From NCBI GenBank assembly GCA_947501325.1, contig CANMVC010000001.1, positions 744,001 to 808,000 on the forward strand: a stretch of DNA of 64,000 nt, read 5' to 3'. Within the stretch, counting starts at the first letter, position 1. Every line of letters begins with the position of its first letter. Under the pieces are notes generated by a model that saw only the letters and a list, made by a program, of their open reading frames with translations, searched no databases and was not told the DNA's origin. This document shows positions 25,886 to 34,966 of the stretch, in pieces. Source of the stretch: an uncultured Sphingomonadaceae bacterium (GTDB lineage: Bacteria; Pseudomonadota; Alphaproteobacteria; Sphingomonadales; Sphingomonadaceae). Position numbers and translations under genes: made by a program.

Positions 25886-27028
25886 TCATGCCAATCGGCT
25901 ACCATCGGCGGAAAATTGCATATCTGCGGGCGGATGCAGTCTTGGTTTGCTCAATGGACTGACCATTTTTGCGTCCAGTTGAATGAGAAAGCTTAGCAAT
26001 GCCGCGATGGCGCCATAGAGACGATCATCAATCGCCTCTCCTACTTTGGAAGTGAAATAGATCGACCGGGTAAGCTCTGGATATTCCATGACCGGTTTTC
26101 CCATTTCTGCAGCCATATCGCGCATCGCCAAAGCGATGGAATCACAGCCTTTACCCAAAACGACTGGTGCGTAATCCTGATCCCGATCATATCGCAAAGC
26201 GACGGCGAAGTGGGTCGGGTTGACCAATATGACGGTTGCCTCGGCAACTGCCTTGCGTGAGGAGTCACTCAGCATTTCGCTGCGACGCTGACGCTGAACA
26301 GCGCGCGTATCGGGGGACCCCTCGGTCTGTTTATACTCGTCTTTGACTTCCTGCTTCGACATTTTCAATCGTTTGCCGCGCTGGAATAACTGTATCGGCA
26401 CATCAATCATGGCGATCAGCATCAGGCTGATGGTTATCCCGACCAGCAATTGCAGAAAAAGAGTGGCGTAGCTCGTCACTGCAATATTCAAATCCTGTGC
26501 GCCAAGTTGTGCCAGATCACCCAGGTGGATAAACATGATCACGCCTCCAACCGTCCCTATCAACAGCACTTTCATGATTGATTTGCCCAATTCCATCAGA
26601 CCATTGGTGCCGAATATTTTCCCCATGCCCTTGATTGGATCCATTTTGGACGGCTTCGGCTTCATCGCTGACCAGCGGAAACCCAATGAGCCGAGCATGG
26701 CGGGGACAGCGATGGCTGCGGCCAGCAAGATCGCGAACAGGCTCAAAAATTCGGGCATAAGACCGGACACGAGCGAAGAACTACGTCCGCCAATATCAAA
26801 TATTTCGACGTCCCGGCTGTTGAAAACCAACGCGCTGGTCAGCATATCTGCCAGGGCCTGAAACAAAGTTCCGCCAAATGTGAACATGGCGGCGGTACCG
26901 ACAAATATGATCATCGCGCCACCAAGATCCTGAGACTTTAGAACGTCGCCTTTTTCGGCACTGTCTTTCAGTTTCTTGGGGGTTGGTGCTTCGGTCTTTT
27001 CGCCGCCACCGGGGGTTTCTTCCGCCAC
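25886..27028 (-). CDS. flhB: Flagellar export gate protein FlhB
   Basis: 380 residues from GTG 27028, chosen because AGGAGGG lies five bases before it and the family start AEETPGGGEKTEAPTPKKLKDSAEKG follows. A longer frame to 27298 only mirrors fliR. Four membrane helices are followed by the cytoplasmic domain with the self-cleavage site N270-P271-T272-H273, whose cleavage switches export from rod/hook to filament substrates, together with FliK. The fliR stop TAG overlaps the GTG (TAGTG). Confidence 0.95.
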   Translation of the reverse strand: MAEETPGGGEKTEAPTPKKLKDSAEKGDVLKSQDLGGAMIIFVGTAAMFTFGGTLFQALADMLTSALVFNSRDVEIFDIGGRSSSLVSGLMPEFLSLFAILLAAAIAVPAMLGSLGFRWSAMKPKPSKMDPIKGMGKIFGTNGLMELGKSIMKVLLIGTVGGVIMFIHLGDLAQLGAQDLNIAVTSYATLFLQLLVGITISLMLIAMIDVPIQLFQRGKRLKMSKQEVKDEYKQTEGSPDTRAVQRQRRSEMLSDSSRKAVAEATVILVNPTHFAVALRYDRDQDYAPVVLGKGCDSIALAMRDMAAEMGKPVMEYPELTRSIYFTSKVGEAIDDRLYGAIAALLSFLIQLDAKMVSPLSKPRLHPPADMQFSADGSRLA

Positions 27029-27810
27029 TATAACCCTCCTGCAATGAGGGTTGCTTGTTCCAGGCCCAGAGTGAGGGAACGGATGACCGTGTCCGCCATG
27101 ATCGGCGCGGTAATGGCGAGCAACACCAAGCCAGCGGAAATTGTGACCGGAATACCGACCGCGAAGAGGTTCATCGCGGGCGCCGTCCGGGCCAGAAAGC
27201 CCATGATAAGCTGAATAAGAATGAGCGCGCCGCCGACAGGAAGGGCGATGAGCAAGCCCATGGAAAACAGGGTCCCGCCAAATTGCACAATGCCCCAAGC
27301 CAGTTCCGCGCCAAGAAAAGCATATCCTGGCGGCAGTGCGGAATAGCTTTTCACTATGACCGCTATCAGCATCAAATGCCCATCAATGGCCAAGAGCAGC
27401 AGCGTCGCCAAAATGGTCAAAAACTGCCCTATTACCGGGGTAGATTGACCCGTCTGTGGGTCCGACATGCTGGCGAAACCAAGGCCCATGGCATTGCTTA
27501 TTGTTTCACCGGCTATGACAACGCTGGAATATCCAAGCTGTAACGAGAAGCCGATGGCGACACCGACCAATACTTCGCCCAAGACAAAAATCATATTGCC
27601 CAGACTAATGGCCGTATCGGCTGGCAAGTCGAAGCTGGCGTTATTCGTTGCCACCAAGCCGATCATGAACGCCAAGATGATGCGAATCTGAATGGGCACG
27701 TTGGCTGCGCCGAATACGGGCGTGACCACCATGGCCGCACCGGGGCGGATCATCGCCATCATCCACATCCAGAGTTGCGCCTCTACCTCAGCAAAGCCCG
27801 GCGCAATCAC
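27028..27810 (-). CDS. fliR: Flagellar export gate protein FliR
   Basis: 260 residues, strongly hydrophobic, starting with GTG that overlaps the fliQ stop (GTGA). Family features are RPGAAMVVTPVFGAANVPIQIRIILAFMIG and ALPVGGALILIQLIMGFLARTAPAMNLF. With FliP and FliQ it builds the export channel at the centre of the MS ring. Its length and order after fliQ are standard. Confidence 0.95.
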   Translation of the reverse strand: MIAPGFAEVEAQLWMWMMAMIRPGAAMVVTPVFGAANVPIQIRIILAFMIGLVATNNASFDLPADTAISLGNMIFVLGEVLVGVAIGFSLQLGYSSVVIAGETISNAMGLGFASMSDPQTGQSTPVIGQFLTILATLLLLAIDGHLMLIAVIVKSYSALPPGYAFLGAELAWGIVQFGGTLFSMGLLIALPVGGALILIQLIMGFLARTAPAMNLFAVGIPVTISAGLVLLAITAPIMADTVIRSLTLGLEQATLIAGGL

Positions 27811-28082
27811 AGGAGCAAATCCGGGATGCGGTCAAAAATCTCTCTGGTAAAATCAACGATCAAGACCAGGATCGATCCACCGAATACCGCAGCAACCGCA
27901 GCGACGATGACCAGTTTTGGTACAAAGCTCAATGTTTGTTCATTAATCGATGTCGCCGCTTGCACCATGCCAAGCAAAAGGCCGACAAGAAGCGCGGGAA
28001 TGAGCAAAGGGGCGGCCGCAAGGGCGGTGATCCACAATGCTTGTTGCGCAATGCCTACAAAGAAATCTGTATTGTCAGTCAT
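27807..28082 (-). CDS. fliQ: Flagellar export gate protein FliQ
   Basis: 91 residues from ATG 28082, which lies four bases after the fliP stop; the TTG at 28097 is too early. Two membrane helices (ITALAAAPLLIPALLVGLLLGMVQAAT and LVIVAAVAAVFGGSILVLIVDFTREIF) with the family TSINEQTLSFVPK loop between. It joins FliP and FliR in the export channel. Confidence 0.94.
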   Translation of the reverse strand: MTDNTDFFVGIAQQALWITALAAAPLLIPALLVGLLLGMVQAATSINEQTLSFVPKLVIVAAVAAVFGGSILVLIVDFTREIFDRIPDLLL

Positions 28083-28086
28083 GGGT

Positions 28087-28872
28087 CTAGGTCGCAAACG
28101 AGGCCGCTAGTGACCCCATGGTTAAGGCCCACCCGTCAACCAGCACGAATAGCAGCAGTTTGAATGGCATCGATATAATGACCGGTGACAACATCATCAT
28201 ACCCAGAGCCATCAGTACCGCTGCAACCACTAGATCGATAATCAAAAACGGCAGGAAAATAAGAAAGCCGATCTGGAACGCTGTCTTGAGTTCGCTGGTA
28301 ACAAACGCGGGCAACATGATCGAGAATGGGATGTCTTCTGCAGTATCGAAACCGTCCTCATTGGCGAGATCCATAAACAGTCTAAGATCACTCTGACGGG
28401 TTTGCTTCGCCATGAAGCTGTGCATCACCTTGCTAGATACATCTATCGCTTCGGTTAATGTGATTTCATCTGCTGAATAGGGCTCAATCGCCTGTTGATT
28501 GATCTGCTCAATGCTTGGCGCCATGACAAACATGGACAGGAAAAGCGACAGGCCGATCAGCACCTGATTAGGCGGTGTTTGTTGCAAACCCAGGGCGTGA
28601 CGCAATATCGACAACACGATAATGATCCGGGTGAAGCTGGTCATCATCAGGACAATGGACGGCAATACCGTCAACAGCCCCATCACGATCAATATCTGCA
28701 ACGTGACGCTTAGTGGCTGCCCGTCGCCCGATACATCATCCAGAGCGCGTTCGAGAGCGGCTGAAGCACCTGGCGGGGTGGCTGCCGAGGCTTGGGCCAA
28801 CGCCGGGTCCGCAGCAAATGCAGAAGCCACTATCGCGAGGACAAGCCAGATATATTTGAAATTAATCGGCAT
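28087..28872 (-). CDS. fliP: Flagellar export gate protein FliP
   Basis: About 261 residues with a cleavable signal peptide ([23 protein letters not shown]), then [56 protein letters not shown] and the C-terminal gate helices including [25 protein letters not shown]. All are hallmarks of FliP, which makes the core pentamer of the export channel. Starts at 28872, 28881 and 28896 are possible; each overlaps the end of fliO. Confidence 0.96.
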   Translation of the reverse strand: MPINFKYIWLVLAIVASAFAADPALAQASAATPPGASAALERALDDVSGDGQPLSVTLQILIVMGLLTVLPSIVLMMTSFTRIIIVLSILRHALGLQQTPPNQVLIGLSLFLSMFVMAPSIEQINQQAIEPYSADEITLTEAIDVSSKVMHSFMAKQTRQSDLRLFMDLANEDGFDTAEDIPFSIMLPAFVTSELKTAFQIGFLIFLPFLIIDLVVAAVLMALGMMMLSPVIISMPFKLLLFVLVDGWALTMGSLAASFAT

Positions 28873-29116
28873 TTTTAGCATCAATCTTTGCAACACCGCT
28901 GCGCGTTACGGAGAGGAGGATTTTACGTCCCTCAAAATCAACTACGGCCAATTTGTTGTTTACGCCTATCGGCAGAACTTCGACGATATTCAGGCTGTTC
29001 GAATTTTGGCGCATCATCGATTGCGGCTGATATTTGCGATAAAGCCAGAGTGATCCGTATATCAGCAAGCCGATAAGCGGCAGCATGATGAGCAGTTTGA
29101 CGATATAAAAAGTCAT
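28862..29116 (-). CDS. fliO: Flagellar export assembly protein FliO
   Basis: 84 residues, short for the family: one N-terminal membrane helix ([23 protein letters not shown]), then a small cytoplasmic domain [34 protein letters not shown], which is the conserved FliO core. FliO helps stabilise FliP during assembly. Its ATG overlaps the fliN stop (TGATG). Confidence 0.85.
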   Translation of the reverse strand: MTFYIVKLLIMLPLIGLLIYGSLWLYRKYQPQSMMRQNSNSLNIVEVLPIGVNNKLAVVDFEGRKILLSVTRSGVAKIDAKNAD

Positions 29117-29457
29117 CAGCTGCGCCTTTCCACACGCGCTCGCGCCATGCCGTTCGAGACAATTTCTGCGATACGCACACCGAATTTATTCTTCACTGGA
29201 ACCACTTCACCGCGGGCAACCAGCGTTCCATTGACATTGATATCAATCAGCTGATCGACTTGACGGTCCAACTCGACTATGGAGCCCTCTTTCAGGTCCA
29301 TTATCTCCGAAACGGTCATCGATACGCTGCCGACCTCTACCGATAGGCGCACTTTGATGTCGGCCAGAAATGCATAATGATCCTGAGGCTGGCTGATGTT
29401 AACGCCAGCTGGCTCTGCGGCTCCCAGAGCCTCGCTGTCATGAGTCATATCGTTCAT
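29116..29457 (-). CDS. fliN: Flagellar switch protein FliN
   Basis: 113 residues ending in the SpoA/surface-presentation domain: VRLSVEVGSVSMTVSEIMDLKEGSIVELDRQVDQLIDINVNGTLVARGEVVPVKNKFGVRIAEIV. FliN forms the outer C-ring with FliM and helps engage export cargo. About 30 N-terminal residues are variable. It lies nine bases after fliM. Confidence 0.94.
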   Translation of the reverse strand: MNDMTHDSEALGAAEPAGVNISQPQDHYAFLADIKVRLSVEVGSVSMTVSEIMDLKEGSIVELDRQVDQLIDINVNGTLVARGEVVPVKNKFGVRIAEIVSNGMARARVERRS

Positions 29458-29466
29458 TGTCCGGTC

Positions 29467-30390
29467 CTATAAAAAATATTTGATTTTGAAGGCGACACCG
29501 CCATTTTGTTCGCCAATGCAGCCATGCGCAAAGACGCGGTCACCGATGATCAGCGGCACATTGTCGGTTGGCGATACGGGCAAAATATCGCCGACGGCCA
29601 TCCGCGATAATTGCGACAATTCCATCGTCGGCCGCGCCAGTACCGAGCGGACCGGCATGTAGACCTGATCGAGAGAGTCCTTCATTGAGGATTGCCAAAC
29701 AGGGTCAACAACATCGGTTTCGCGGCTTTGGGGACGGTTGAGCTGCGGTTCGATCTCGGCCAATCCATCTATGGATTGCACGAAGTCAATCGCCTCGATA
29801 GCATGGCCCGACAAAGCCACTCTGGCCGATCCGACCAGAATATTGGGGTCATCCAGTTCAATCTCGATGTCGCCCTTGTCGTGCACAAAGCCCGCGTAGC
29901 GAATCTTGGTTTCCAAGACGGCCGACCAGCCGTCTGTCAAATTTTCACAAATCGCGCCGGCCAAACGGTCGATCATCGCCTTTTCAGACCGGGTCAGATT
30001 GCCTTTTGTGCAAGTTTGTCCATCAAAATTTCCACCGAAAAAACAGTCGACACAGGCGGTCAGAAATAACCGGGAGATACGGACCCAGATGGGCTTCTTG
30101 GAGACCCCGAAAAGATATTGCAGATAAACAGCATCCGCTTCCTGGGCTGCATGCCAATCCAGATACGGGGATGTATCGCTACTGGCCATTTCCACAGCCA
30201 GTTCACACCCGACAATGTTCATCAACCGGTTCTTCAACTGGCTCGCAAGCTTTTTTTCAACTTTACGGTAAGCCGTCAAAAGGGTGTCATCCGGGCCACT
30301 TTTTTTCAGCAAACTATGCTCGACTGGAGCTTTCGCAGCTGGAGTGTCAGCGCCGGTGGGCTGGATAACGTCAGGGGATGGATTGGACAT
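29467..30390 (-). CDS. fliM: Flagellar switch protein FliM
   Basis: 307 residues. The middle CheC-like domain and the C-terminal SpoA domain (YMPVRSVLARPTMELSQLSRMAVGDILPVSPTDNVPLIIGDRVFAHGCIGEQNGGVAFKI) are present. The N-terminal LSQxEIDxLL-type CheY-binding motif of enteric FliM is not visible; instead residues 1-30 are Pro/Ser/Ala-rich. This fits a window without chemotaxis genes but does not prove loss of CheY binding. Confidence 0.9.
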   Translation of the reverse strand: MSNPSPDVIQPTGADTPAAKAPVEHSLLKKSGPDDTLLTAYRKVEKKLASQLKNRLMNIVGCELAVEMASSDTSPYLDWHAAQEADAVYLQYLFGVSKKPIWVRISRLFLTACVDCFFGGNFDGQTCTKGNLTRSEKAMIDRLAGAICENLTDGWSAVLETKIRYAGFVHDKGDIEIELDDPNILVGSARVALSGHAIEAIDFVQSIDGLAEIEPQLNRPQSRETDVVDPVWQSSMKDSLDQVYMPVRSVLARPTMELSQLSRMAVGDILPVSPTDNVPLIIGDRVFAHGCIGEQNGGVAFKIKYFL

Positions 30391-30411
30391 GGCCTTAGCC
30401 TTTTCTATTAT

Positions 30412-30984
30412 CTACTGAACGACGAGGCTGGTGAAATAGACGTCCTCGATACCGCCAAATCCGCTTTTCTCTCTCAAGGTCGAATTGATGACGTCCCGCA
30501 ATTTTTTCTTGAGCAACATCTTACCTTCCGGTGTTTCCAACTCGACCGGGTTCTGTTGTCCCAGTTCCATCAGCACAGCAGAACGAATGGCGATTTCATG
30601 CGCGGTAACGTTCTCGAAAACGCGTTCATCATAGTAGGTGGAAATAGCGAGCGACAATTGCGCGAAGCTTGAAGAATCATAGAGATTAGATGTGAATGGC
30701 TGTTCTATCTGGTGATAGGAGATCGTGAACTTGCTGGCATCTTCGCCCGGCATCGTGCTTTTTGCTTCATTTTCGCTAACGGCTGTGCCGTCTTTCAAAA
30801 TGATCTTCGGCTTATTCGGATCTTCCGGCTCATCGCCTTCTGCCTCCATGGTGCCGGCCACATAGAAACCGCCAGCAGCACCGCCACCGCCGAGCACGGC
30901 AATCGCGACAAGACCCACGATGATGCCCTTCATCTTACCCTTTTTCTTCTTGGGTTTTTCTTCTTCTGGATTGGTATCTGACAT
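30412..30984 (-). CDS. fliL: Flagellar basal-body protein FliL
   Basis: 190 residues: Lys-rich cytoplasmic start, one membrane helix (GIIVGLVAIAVLGGGGAAGGFYVAG), then a periplasmic domain with LSLAISTYYDERVFENVTAHEIAIRSAVLMELG and a C-terminal KKLRDVINSTLREKSGFGGIEDVYFTSLVVQ, the usual FliL ending. FliL surrounds the stator and helps torque. Order fliK-fliL-fliM is standard. Confidence 0.92.
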   Translation of the reverse strand: MSDTNPEEEKPKKKKGKMKGIIVGLVAIAVLGGGGAAGGFYVAGTMEAEGDEPEDPNKPKIILKDGTAVSENEAKSTMPGEDASKFTISYHQIEQPFTSNLYDSSSFAQLSLAISTYYDERVFENVTAHEIAIRSAVLMELGQQNPVELETPEGKMLLKKKLRDVINSTLREKSGFGGIEDVYFTSLVVQ

Positions 30985-31029
30985 ATTGACCTCTGAAATT
31001 TTTAATGTTTTCGATTAACGAATATTGGC

Positions 31030-32499
31030 TCAGGCGTAGCGCCCGTTGTCCCCGGTATTCTGAGGACCATCCTCTTCTCCCGGTGACAGGGAGGAGCCCA
31101 GATTCGGCGACGATGTGGTATCATCCTGCCGCGCATGGGCGCTGTCTTGCTGTTCAAAATTCATGTCCTGGTTGGCGGAGGAGGAAAACATATTCTCCTT
31201 CACATCGACCCGAAGGACCAGATCCGAACGTCCCTGACCTTTCAGCATTTCCTGAATGGCCTGACTGTGCTGGGCGATGACATCGCGCGCAGCGTCACTC
31301 TCGGCTCTTATCTGGAGAATTTCGTTTGCGCCTTGCGCTATCAAAGAGATTTCCAGGCGTCCCATATTTCTGGGATTTATTTCGAACCGTTTGAGATCGC
31401 CGTTGATCCTTAGATCGCTGACTTCAGAAGCAAATCGCTCTGCAAATTGCGGCGCATTCCAGTCAAAGCTTACCGTCTTTTGTGTGACGCTCTGCCCGCC
31501 AATGACGGCTGCGGATTGGCTCGCTGGCACCGTCTCCAAATTTTCATCAAGCAGAGCTGAAACGGCGAGGTTTTCAATTTCCAAATGGGGTGATTTGGCA
31601 TCAATCTTAAACGGTTTCTCGGATGCAATAACCGCCGCTTCTAGCGTTTCCGTTTCGGAGATCTGCCGCAATGCCGCGTTGTCCGCCTTGCTGTTGCTGT
31701 CTACCCGAAGGTCGAGGAGATTCTTTATCTTCCGCTCTGAACCGGCCGTCTGCATTGGTGATAAAGGCAATGGCGTCGCAGTGCCTGAAAGGGCCGTTGT
31801 TATGCCTTGTGCTGTCGCTTTGCCCCCTGGCTGGACGGTATCCAGAGCGGCCTCAGTAGCTTGATTTCCGGCGCGGCCATTGCCGATAGTCAACGGAATG
31901 GAGGCGACCTTGCCAACTTCACTTAAAACAAGTCTTTGTTTATCTGCATTATTTTCTGTTGCTGGCTGTTCCGCCTGACGCGGGCCGTTCGCATTGGGAT
32001 AGGCTTGGTCAGGAGCCGCTGAACCATCGGCACTGGTACCGGTCTGGGATTGTTTGATACTTGAAGGATTTGTCGTCAACGGCGCATTGTCAAGCGTGCC
32101 AGCAGACCCAGTCGTCGTCGGCAACAAATGCGAAATAAAACGATCGGTTTCGGAGATGGCCGGCGAGTTAGGGGACAAGCTCTCTGAGGCCAGTTCAGTA
32201 TCGCCGTTGCTCGGTTCAATCGGAACTTTCAGACCGATCGTCTTGGAAATATCCGGATCATCGACCTTTTCCTCGGGCTTGGCGTCCGTTCCAATAAACT
32301 GTTCCAGGAACTGTTCATCGCGTGCCTCTTTCGCCACATCAGCCATGTCGTCTTGAACAGCCAAGCGCGACCGGTCTGCGCCGGAAGGCAGAAGAGAGCT
32401 AAACTCATTATTTGCGGTACGTGTTTCCATGTCCATAGGCTTTGCAGAAAGCATGCCAATTATGGAATGAGAGGCCTCTGACATGATTTTACCGATCAT
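31030..32499 (-). CDS. fliK: Hook-length control protein FliK
   Basis: 489 residues. The first 370 are low in conserved structure and rich in Ser/Thr/Ala/Gln, as in the ruler part of FliK. Residues about 375-455 (DLRINGDLKRFEINPRNMGRLEISLIAQGANEILQIRAESDAARDVIAQHSQAIQEMLKGQG) form the C-terminal switch domain that acts on FlhB. AAGGA eight bases before ATG 32499 supports this start, which overlaps fliJ by 11 bases. FliK sets hook length and switches export specificity. Confidence 0.9.
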   Translation of the reverse strand: MIGKIMSEASHSIIGMLSAKPMDMETRTANNEFSSLLPSGADRSRLAVQDDMADVAKEARDEQFLEQFIGTDAKPEEKVDDPDISKTIGLKVPIEPSNGDTELASESLSPNSPAISETDRFISHLLPTTTGSAGTLDNAPLTTNPSSIKQSQTGTSADGSAAPDQAYPNANGPRQAEQPATENNADKQRLVLSEVGKVASIPLTIGNGRAGNQATEAALDTVQPGGKATAQGITTALSGTATPLPLSPMQTAGSERKIKNLLDLRVDSNSKADNAALRQISETETLEAAVIASEKPFKIDAKSPHLEIENLAVSALLDENLETVPASQSAAVIGGQSVTQKTVSFDWNAPQFAERFASEVSDLRINGDLKRFEINPRNMGRLEISLIAQGANEILQIRAESDAARDVIAQHSQAIQEMLKGQGRSDLVLRVDVKENMFSSSANQDMNFEQQDSAHARQDDTTSSPNLGSSLSPGEEDGPQNTGDNGRYA

Positions 32500-32935
32500 C
32501 GCGGCTATCCTTTTTCTTATTATTACCTATATTATACAATATGTTATGCTTTATATCGGTTTTGAATGTTTCCGCTTTTCGTGCTTTGCGGAGGTTCGAC
32601 TGCAAGAGCTTTTCGGTGCTCTCATAGGTCGTCCGGGCGGCAAGACTTTGCCGTTCGGCATGGGCAAATTCTTGCCTTGCCGTCTCCATTGAGGCCTCGA
32701 TCGACCGTTCCGCATCCACCAGTCGGCCCGAAAGCTCCATCCGGGCGGACAGCATATCCGCGTCGATTGCTTCAACGTCCGAAAATATTTCAGTTTGCAG
32801 GCCTCTGATCCTGTCCGCACTATCCTGCAGCATCGCACAACGGTTGCCTGCTTTTGCCAGCGCGCTTTCCTTCAATTTCTTCTGGGTATCGCGCACCTTC
32901 AAAATGCGTTGCAGCCCCTTGACCTTTCGCTTCAT
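32489..32935 (-). CDS. fliJ: Flagellar export protein FliJ-like
   Basis: 148 residues, nearly all helical and charged, with two long coiled-coil arms, beginning KRKVKGLQRILKVRDTQKKLKESALAKA. This N-terminus, the length and the place right after fliI identify it as FliJ, the stalk that links the FliI ATPase ring to FlhA. Sequence similarity of FliJ proteins is always low, so position is part of the evidence. The Lys/Asn/Asp-rich tail overlaps the fliK start. Confidence 0.8.
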   Translation of the reverse strand: MKRKVKGLQRILKVRDTQKKLKESALAKAGNRCAMLQDSADRIRGLQTEIFSDVEAIDADMLSARMELSGRLVDAERSIEASMETARQEFAHAERQSLAARTTYESTEKLLQSNLRKARKAETFKTDIKHNILYNIGNNKKKDSRDDR

Positions 32936-34290
32936 GGCTCAAACAGAGCGGACAGGTCGCTTATGCTTTGTTGGAAATTGATCAGTTCGCGCGGTTTCTG
33001 TTTGATATAATCGACCATGGCGGGCCATTGCGCTAATGCTTCGTCAATATTGGGATCGCTCCCCGCCTGATAAGCCCCCATCAGCACCAAATCCCTGTTC
33101 TCTTCGAAGATCGACCAAAGCCGACGGAAATGGGTCTGGGCCGCATGATGATGGTCATCGATAATATCAACCGCGACCCTACTGATCGATTTGCCGACAT
33201 CAATGGCGGGGAAAATGCCCTGTTCGGCCAGGGATCGCGATAAAATGATATGGCCATCGGCAATCGCGCGCGCGCTATCGACGACCGGATCGTCCAAATC
33301 ATCGCCATCGGCCAGAACAGTGTATATTGCGGTAATTGAACCGCCTGTCTCGCTGTCATTGCCTGCGCGCTCGATTAATCGCGGGATCATCGACAGTGCC
33401 GAGGGCGGATAGCCTTTCATTGTCGGGGGTTCACCAGCCGCCAAACCAATTTCGCGCTGAGCATGAGCGACCCGGGTCAGGCTGTCGATGACAAGAACAA
33501 CCGATTTCCCCAGTGAACGAAAATGCTCGGCTATAGCGGTAGCCCGATGAGCTGCCTTTAAGCGCGATGCGGGGGAATGATCCGCGGGGACCGCGACCGT
33601 TATTGTCGGTACGGCGTCTTTCTTGGCATTGCGCCGATTAACGAAATCGTTCACTTCACGGCCGCGTTCACCGATCAAGCCGACGACCACAACATCGGCA
33701 ACGACGCCGTCCAATATCTGATTAATCAGCATTGATTTCCCAACACCGGAACCGGCAATGACAGCAACCCGCTGTCCCTGTCCAAATGTCAGCAGTCCAT
33801 TGAGCGCTCGGATGCCCATATCGATCGGCTTGGTCACGCTTGCGCGGCGCATGACATTGCCTTCCAACCCCGATAGCGGCACACTTTCTGTTGCCAATAT
33901 CGGTCCCTTGCCATCTATCGGCTCACCCATTGGTCCGACAATCCGACCAAATAGGGCGTCTCCGACAGCCGCTTCATTCGATTTAAGATAGGGAAGAACG
34001 CGGCTCCCGCTGCGCAGCGGTGCATCTTGTACCATCGGGATCATGAGCGCCCGTGACCCTTTAAAACCGACCACTTCCGCGCTGATTTCCCGGCCATCGG
34101 TTGCAATAACCCGGCCGGAATAGCCCAGAGGATAGGCAAAGCCGGTCACTTCCAGCATGCCGTTATCATGTGCCGACAATTTGCCGACATATCTTGGTTC
34201 GTTGCTAATATGCTCAATCCGCGCCAACAGGCCCTGGATACCCTTGCCGCCGTTTCGATCACTGACGAAGTCCATTTTCCCGTCACTCAT
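32932..34290 (-). CDS. fliI: Flagellum-specific ATPase FliI
   Basis: 452 residues from ATG 34290, which overlaps the fliH stop by eight bases; the frame is open to 34326 but the extra residues fall in fliH. P-loop GSGVGKS, the sequence VVVGLIGERGREVNDFV, the Walker B VLVIDSLTRVAHAQREI and GEPPTMKGYPPSALSMIPRLIERAGN are diagnostic of type III export ATPases. It hydrolyses ATP to load and unfold export substrates. Confidence 0.96.
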   Translation of the reverse strand: MSDGKMDFVSDRNGGKGIQGLLARIEHISNEPRYVGKLSAHDNGMLEVTGFAYPLGYSGRVIATDGREISAEVVGFKGSRALMIPMVQDAPLRSGSRVLPYLKSNEAAVGDALFGRIVGPMGEPIDGKGPILATESVPLSGLEGNVMRRASVTKPIDMGIRALNGLLTFGQGQRVAVIAGSGVGKSMLINQILDGVVADVVVVGLIGERGREVNDFVNRRNAKKDAVPTITVAVPADHSPASRLKAAHRATAIAEHFRSLGKSVVLVIDSLTRVAHAQREIGLAAGEPPTMKGYPPSALSMIPRLIERAGNDSETGGSITAIYTVLADGDDLDDPVVDSARAIADGHIILSRSLAEQGIFPAIDVGKSISRVAVDIIDDHHHAAQTHFRRLWSIFEENRDLVLMGAYQAGSDPNIDEALAQWPAMVDYIKQKPRELINFQQSISDLSALFEP

Positions 34291-34966
34291 CGTCTTCGTC
34301 CGATTGCGAGCCACTAAATTCGTCAATCAACGCATGCAATTCATCCAGTACGACTTCCGATCCTTTTTCGATCCAGCCGCCTGCATGACTGAGCTTCAAA
34401 TTGCCCCGCAGCATCGATGGGTCGGGTTTCAGCGTCAGTTTGCATGCGTTCTGATCAATCAGTGCGACATCATCAGGGTGCAAAATCAGGCTCGCGCCTT
34501 TCTGGTCCTGATCAATTTTGTCGGCCAATTGGGTTGCCCATGCCTGAAGCAATATGGGATCAGGCACAGCGAGTTCGGAGCAGCGACGAAAGAGCGATTC
34601 AATCGCGTTGAGGATCAGCGCAAAACTGCCCGTGGAGTGGAGATCATTTAAATAGCGTATCGCGTCCGCTATATTGGCTGCCGCCTGATCCTCTTGTCCG
34701 CGTTCCGCAGCTACGGCCGCCTGGCCGTCTTCCCAGCCTTTACGATAGGCCGCCTCGAATATATCCTCTTCCGGCGTAGTAGCGGAGGAAGCATCGTTGC
34801 CCCCCTCTGTCCCGCCAAAGCTTTGAAACTGATTATCAGAGCCTGCACCGGTATCGGCGTTCAGACTGCCGGACCAGGCAGAAAATTCTTTCTGTTCGAT
34901 CGGCATCCGCCAGAGCGGAACAACATCATCACTGTGCAGGTTTTTCTCCGAATGCAGATCAGACAT
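34283..34966 (-). CDS. fliH: Flagellar export regulator FliH-like
   Basis: 227 residues from ATG 34966 (overlapping the fliG stop by eight bases). The protein is acidic, with AYRKGWEDGQAAVAAERG typical of the FliH glycine-repeat start, a helical middle, and the C-terminal LILHPDDVALIDQNACKLTLKPDPSMLRGNLKLSHAGGWIEKGSEVVLDELHALI, which binds FliI. Identity rests on this C-terminal pattern and on the fliG-fliH-fliI order. FliH holds FliI at the C-ring. Confidence 0.85.
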   Translation of the reverse strand: MSDLHSEKNLHSDDVVPLWRMPIEQKEFSAWSGSLNADTGAGSDNQFQSFGGTEGGNDASSATTPEEDIFEAAYRKGWEDGQAAVAAERGQEDQAAANIADAIRYLNDLHSTGSFALILNAIESLFRRCSELAVPDPILLQAWATQLADKIDQDQKGASLILHPDDVALIDQNACKLTLKPDPSMLRGNLKLSHAGGWIEKGSEVVLDELHALIDEFSGSQSDEDDE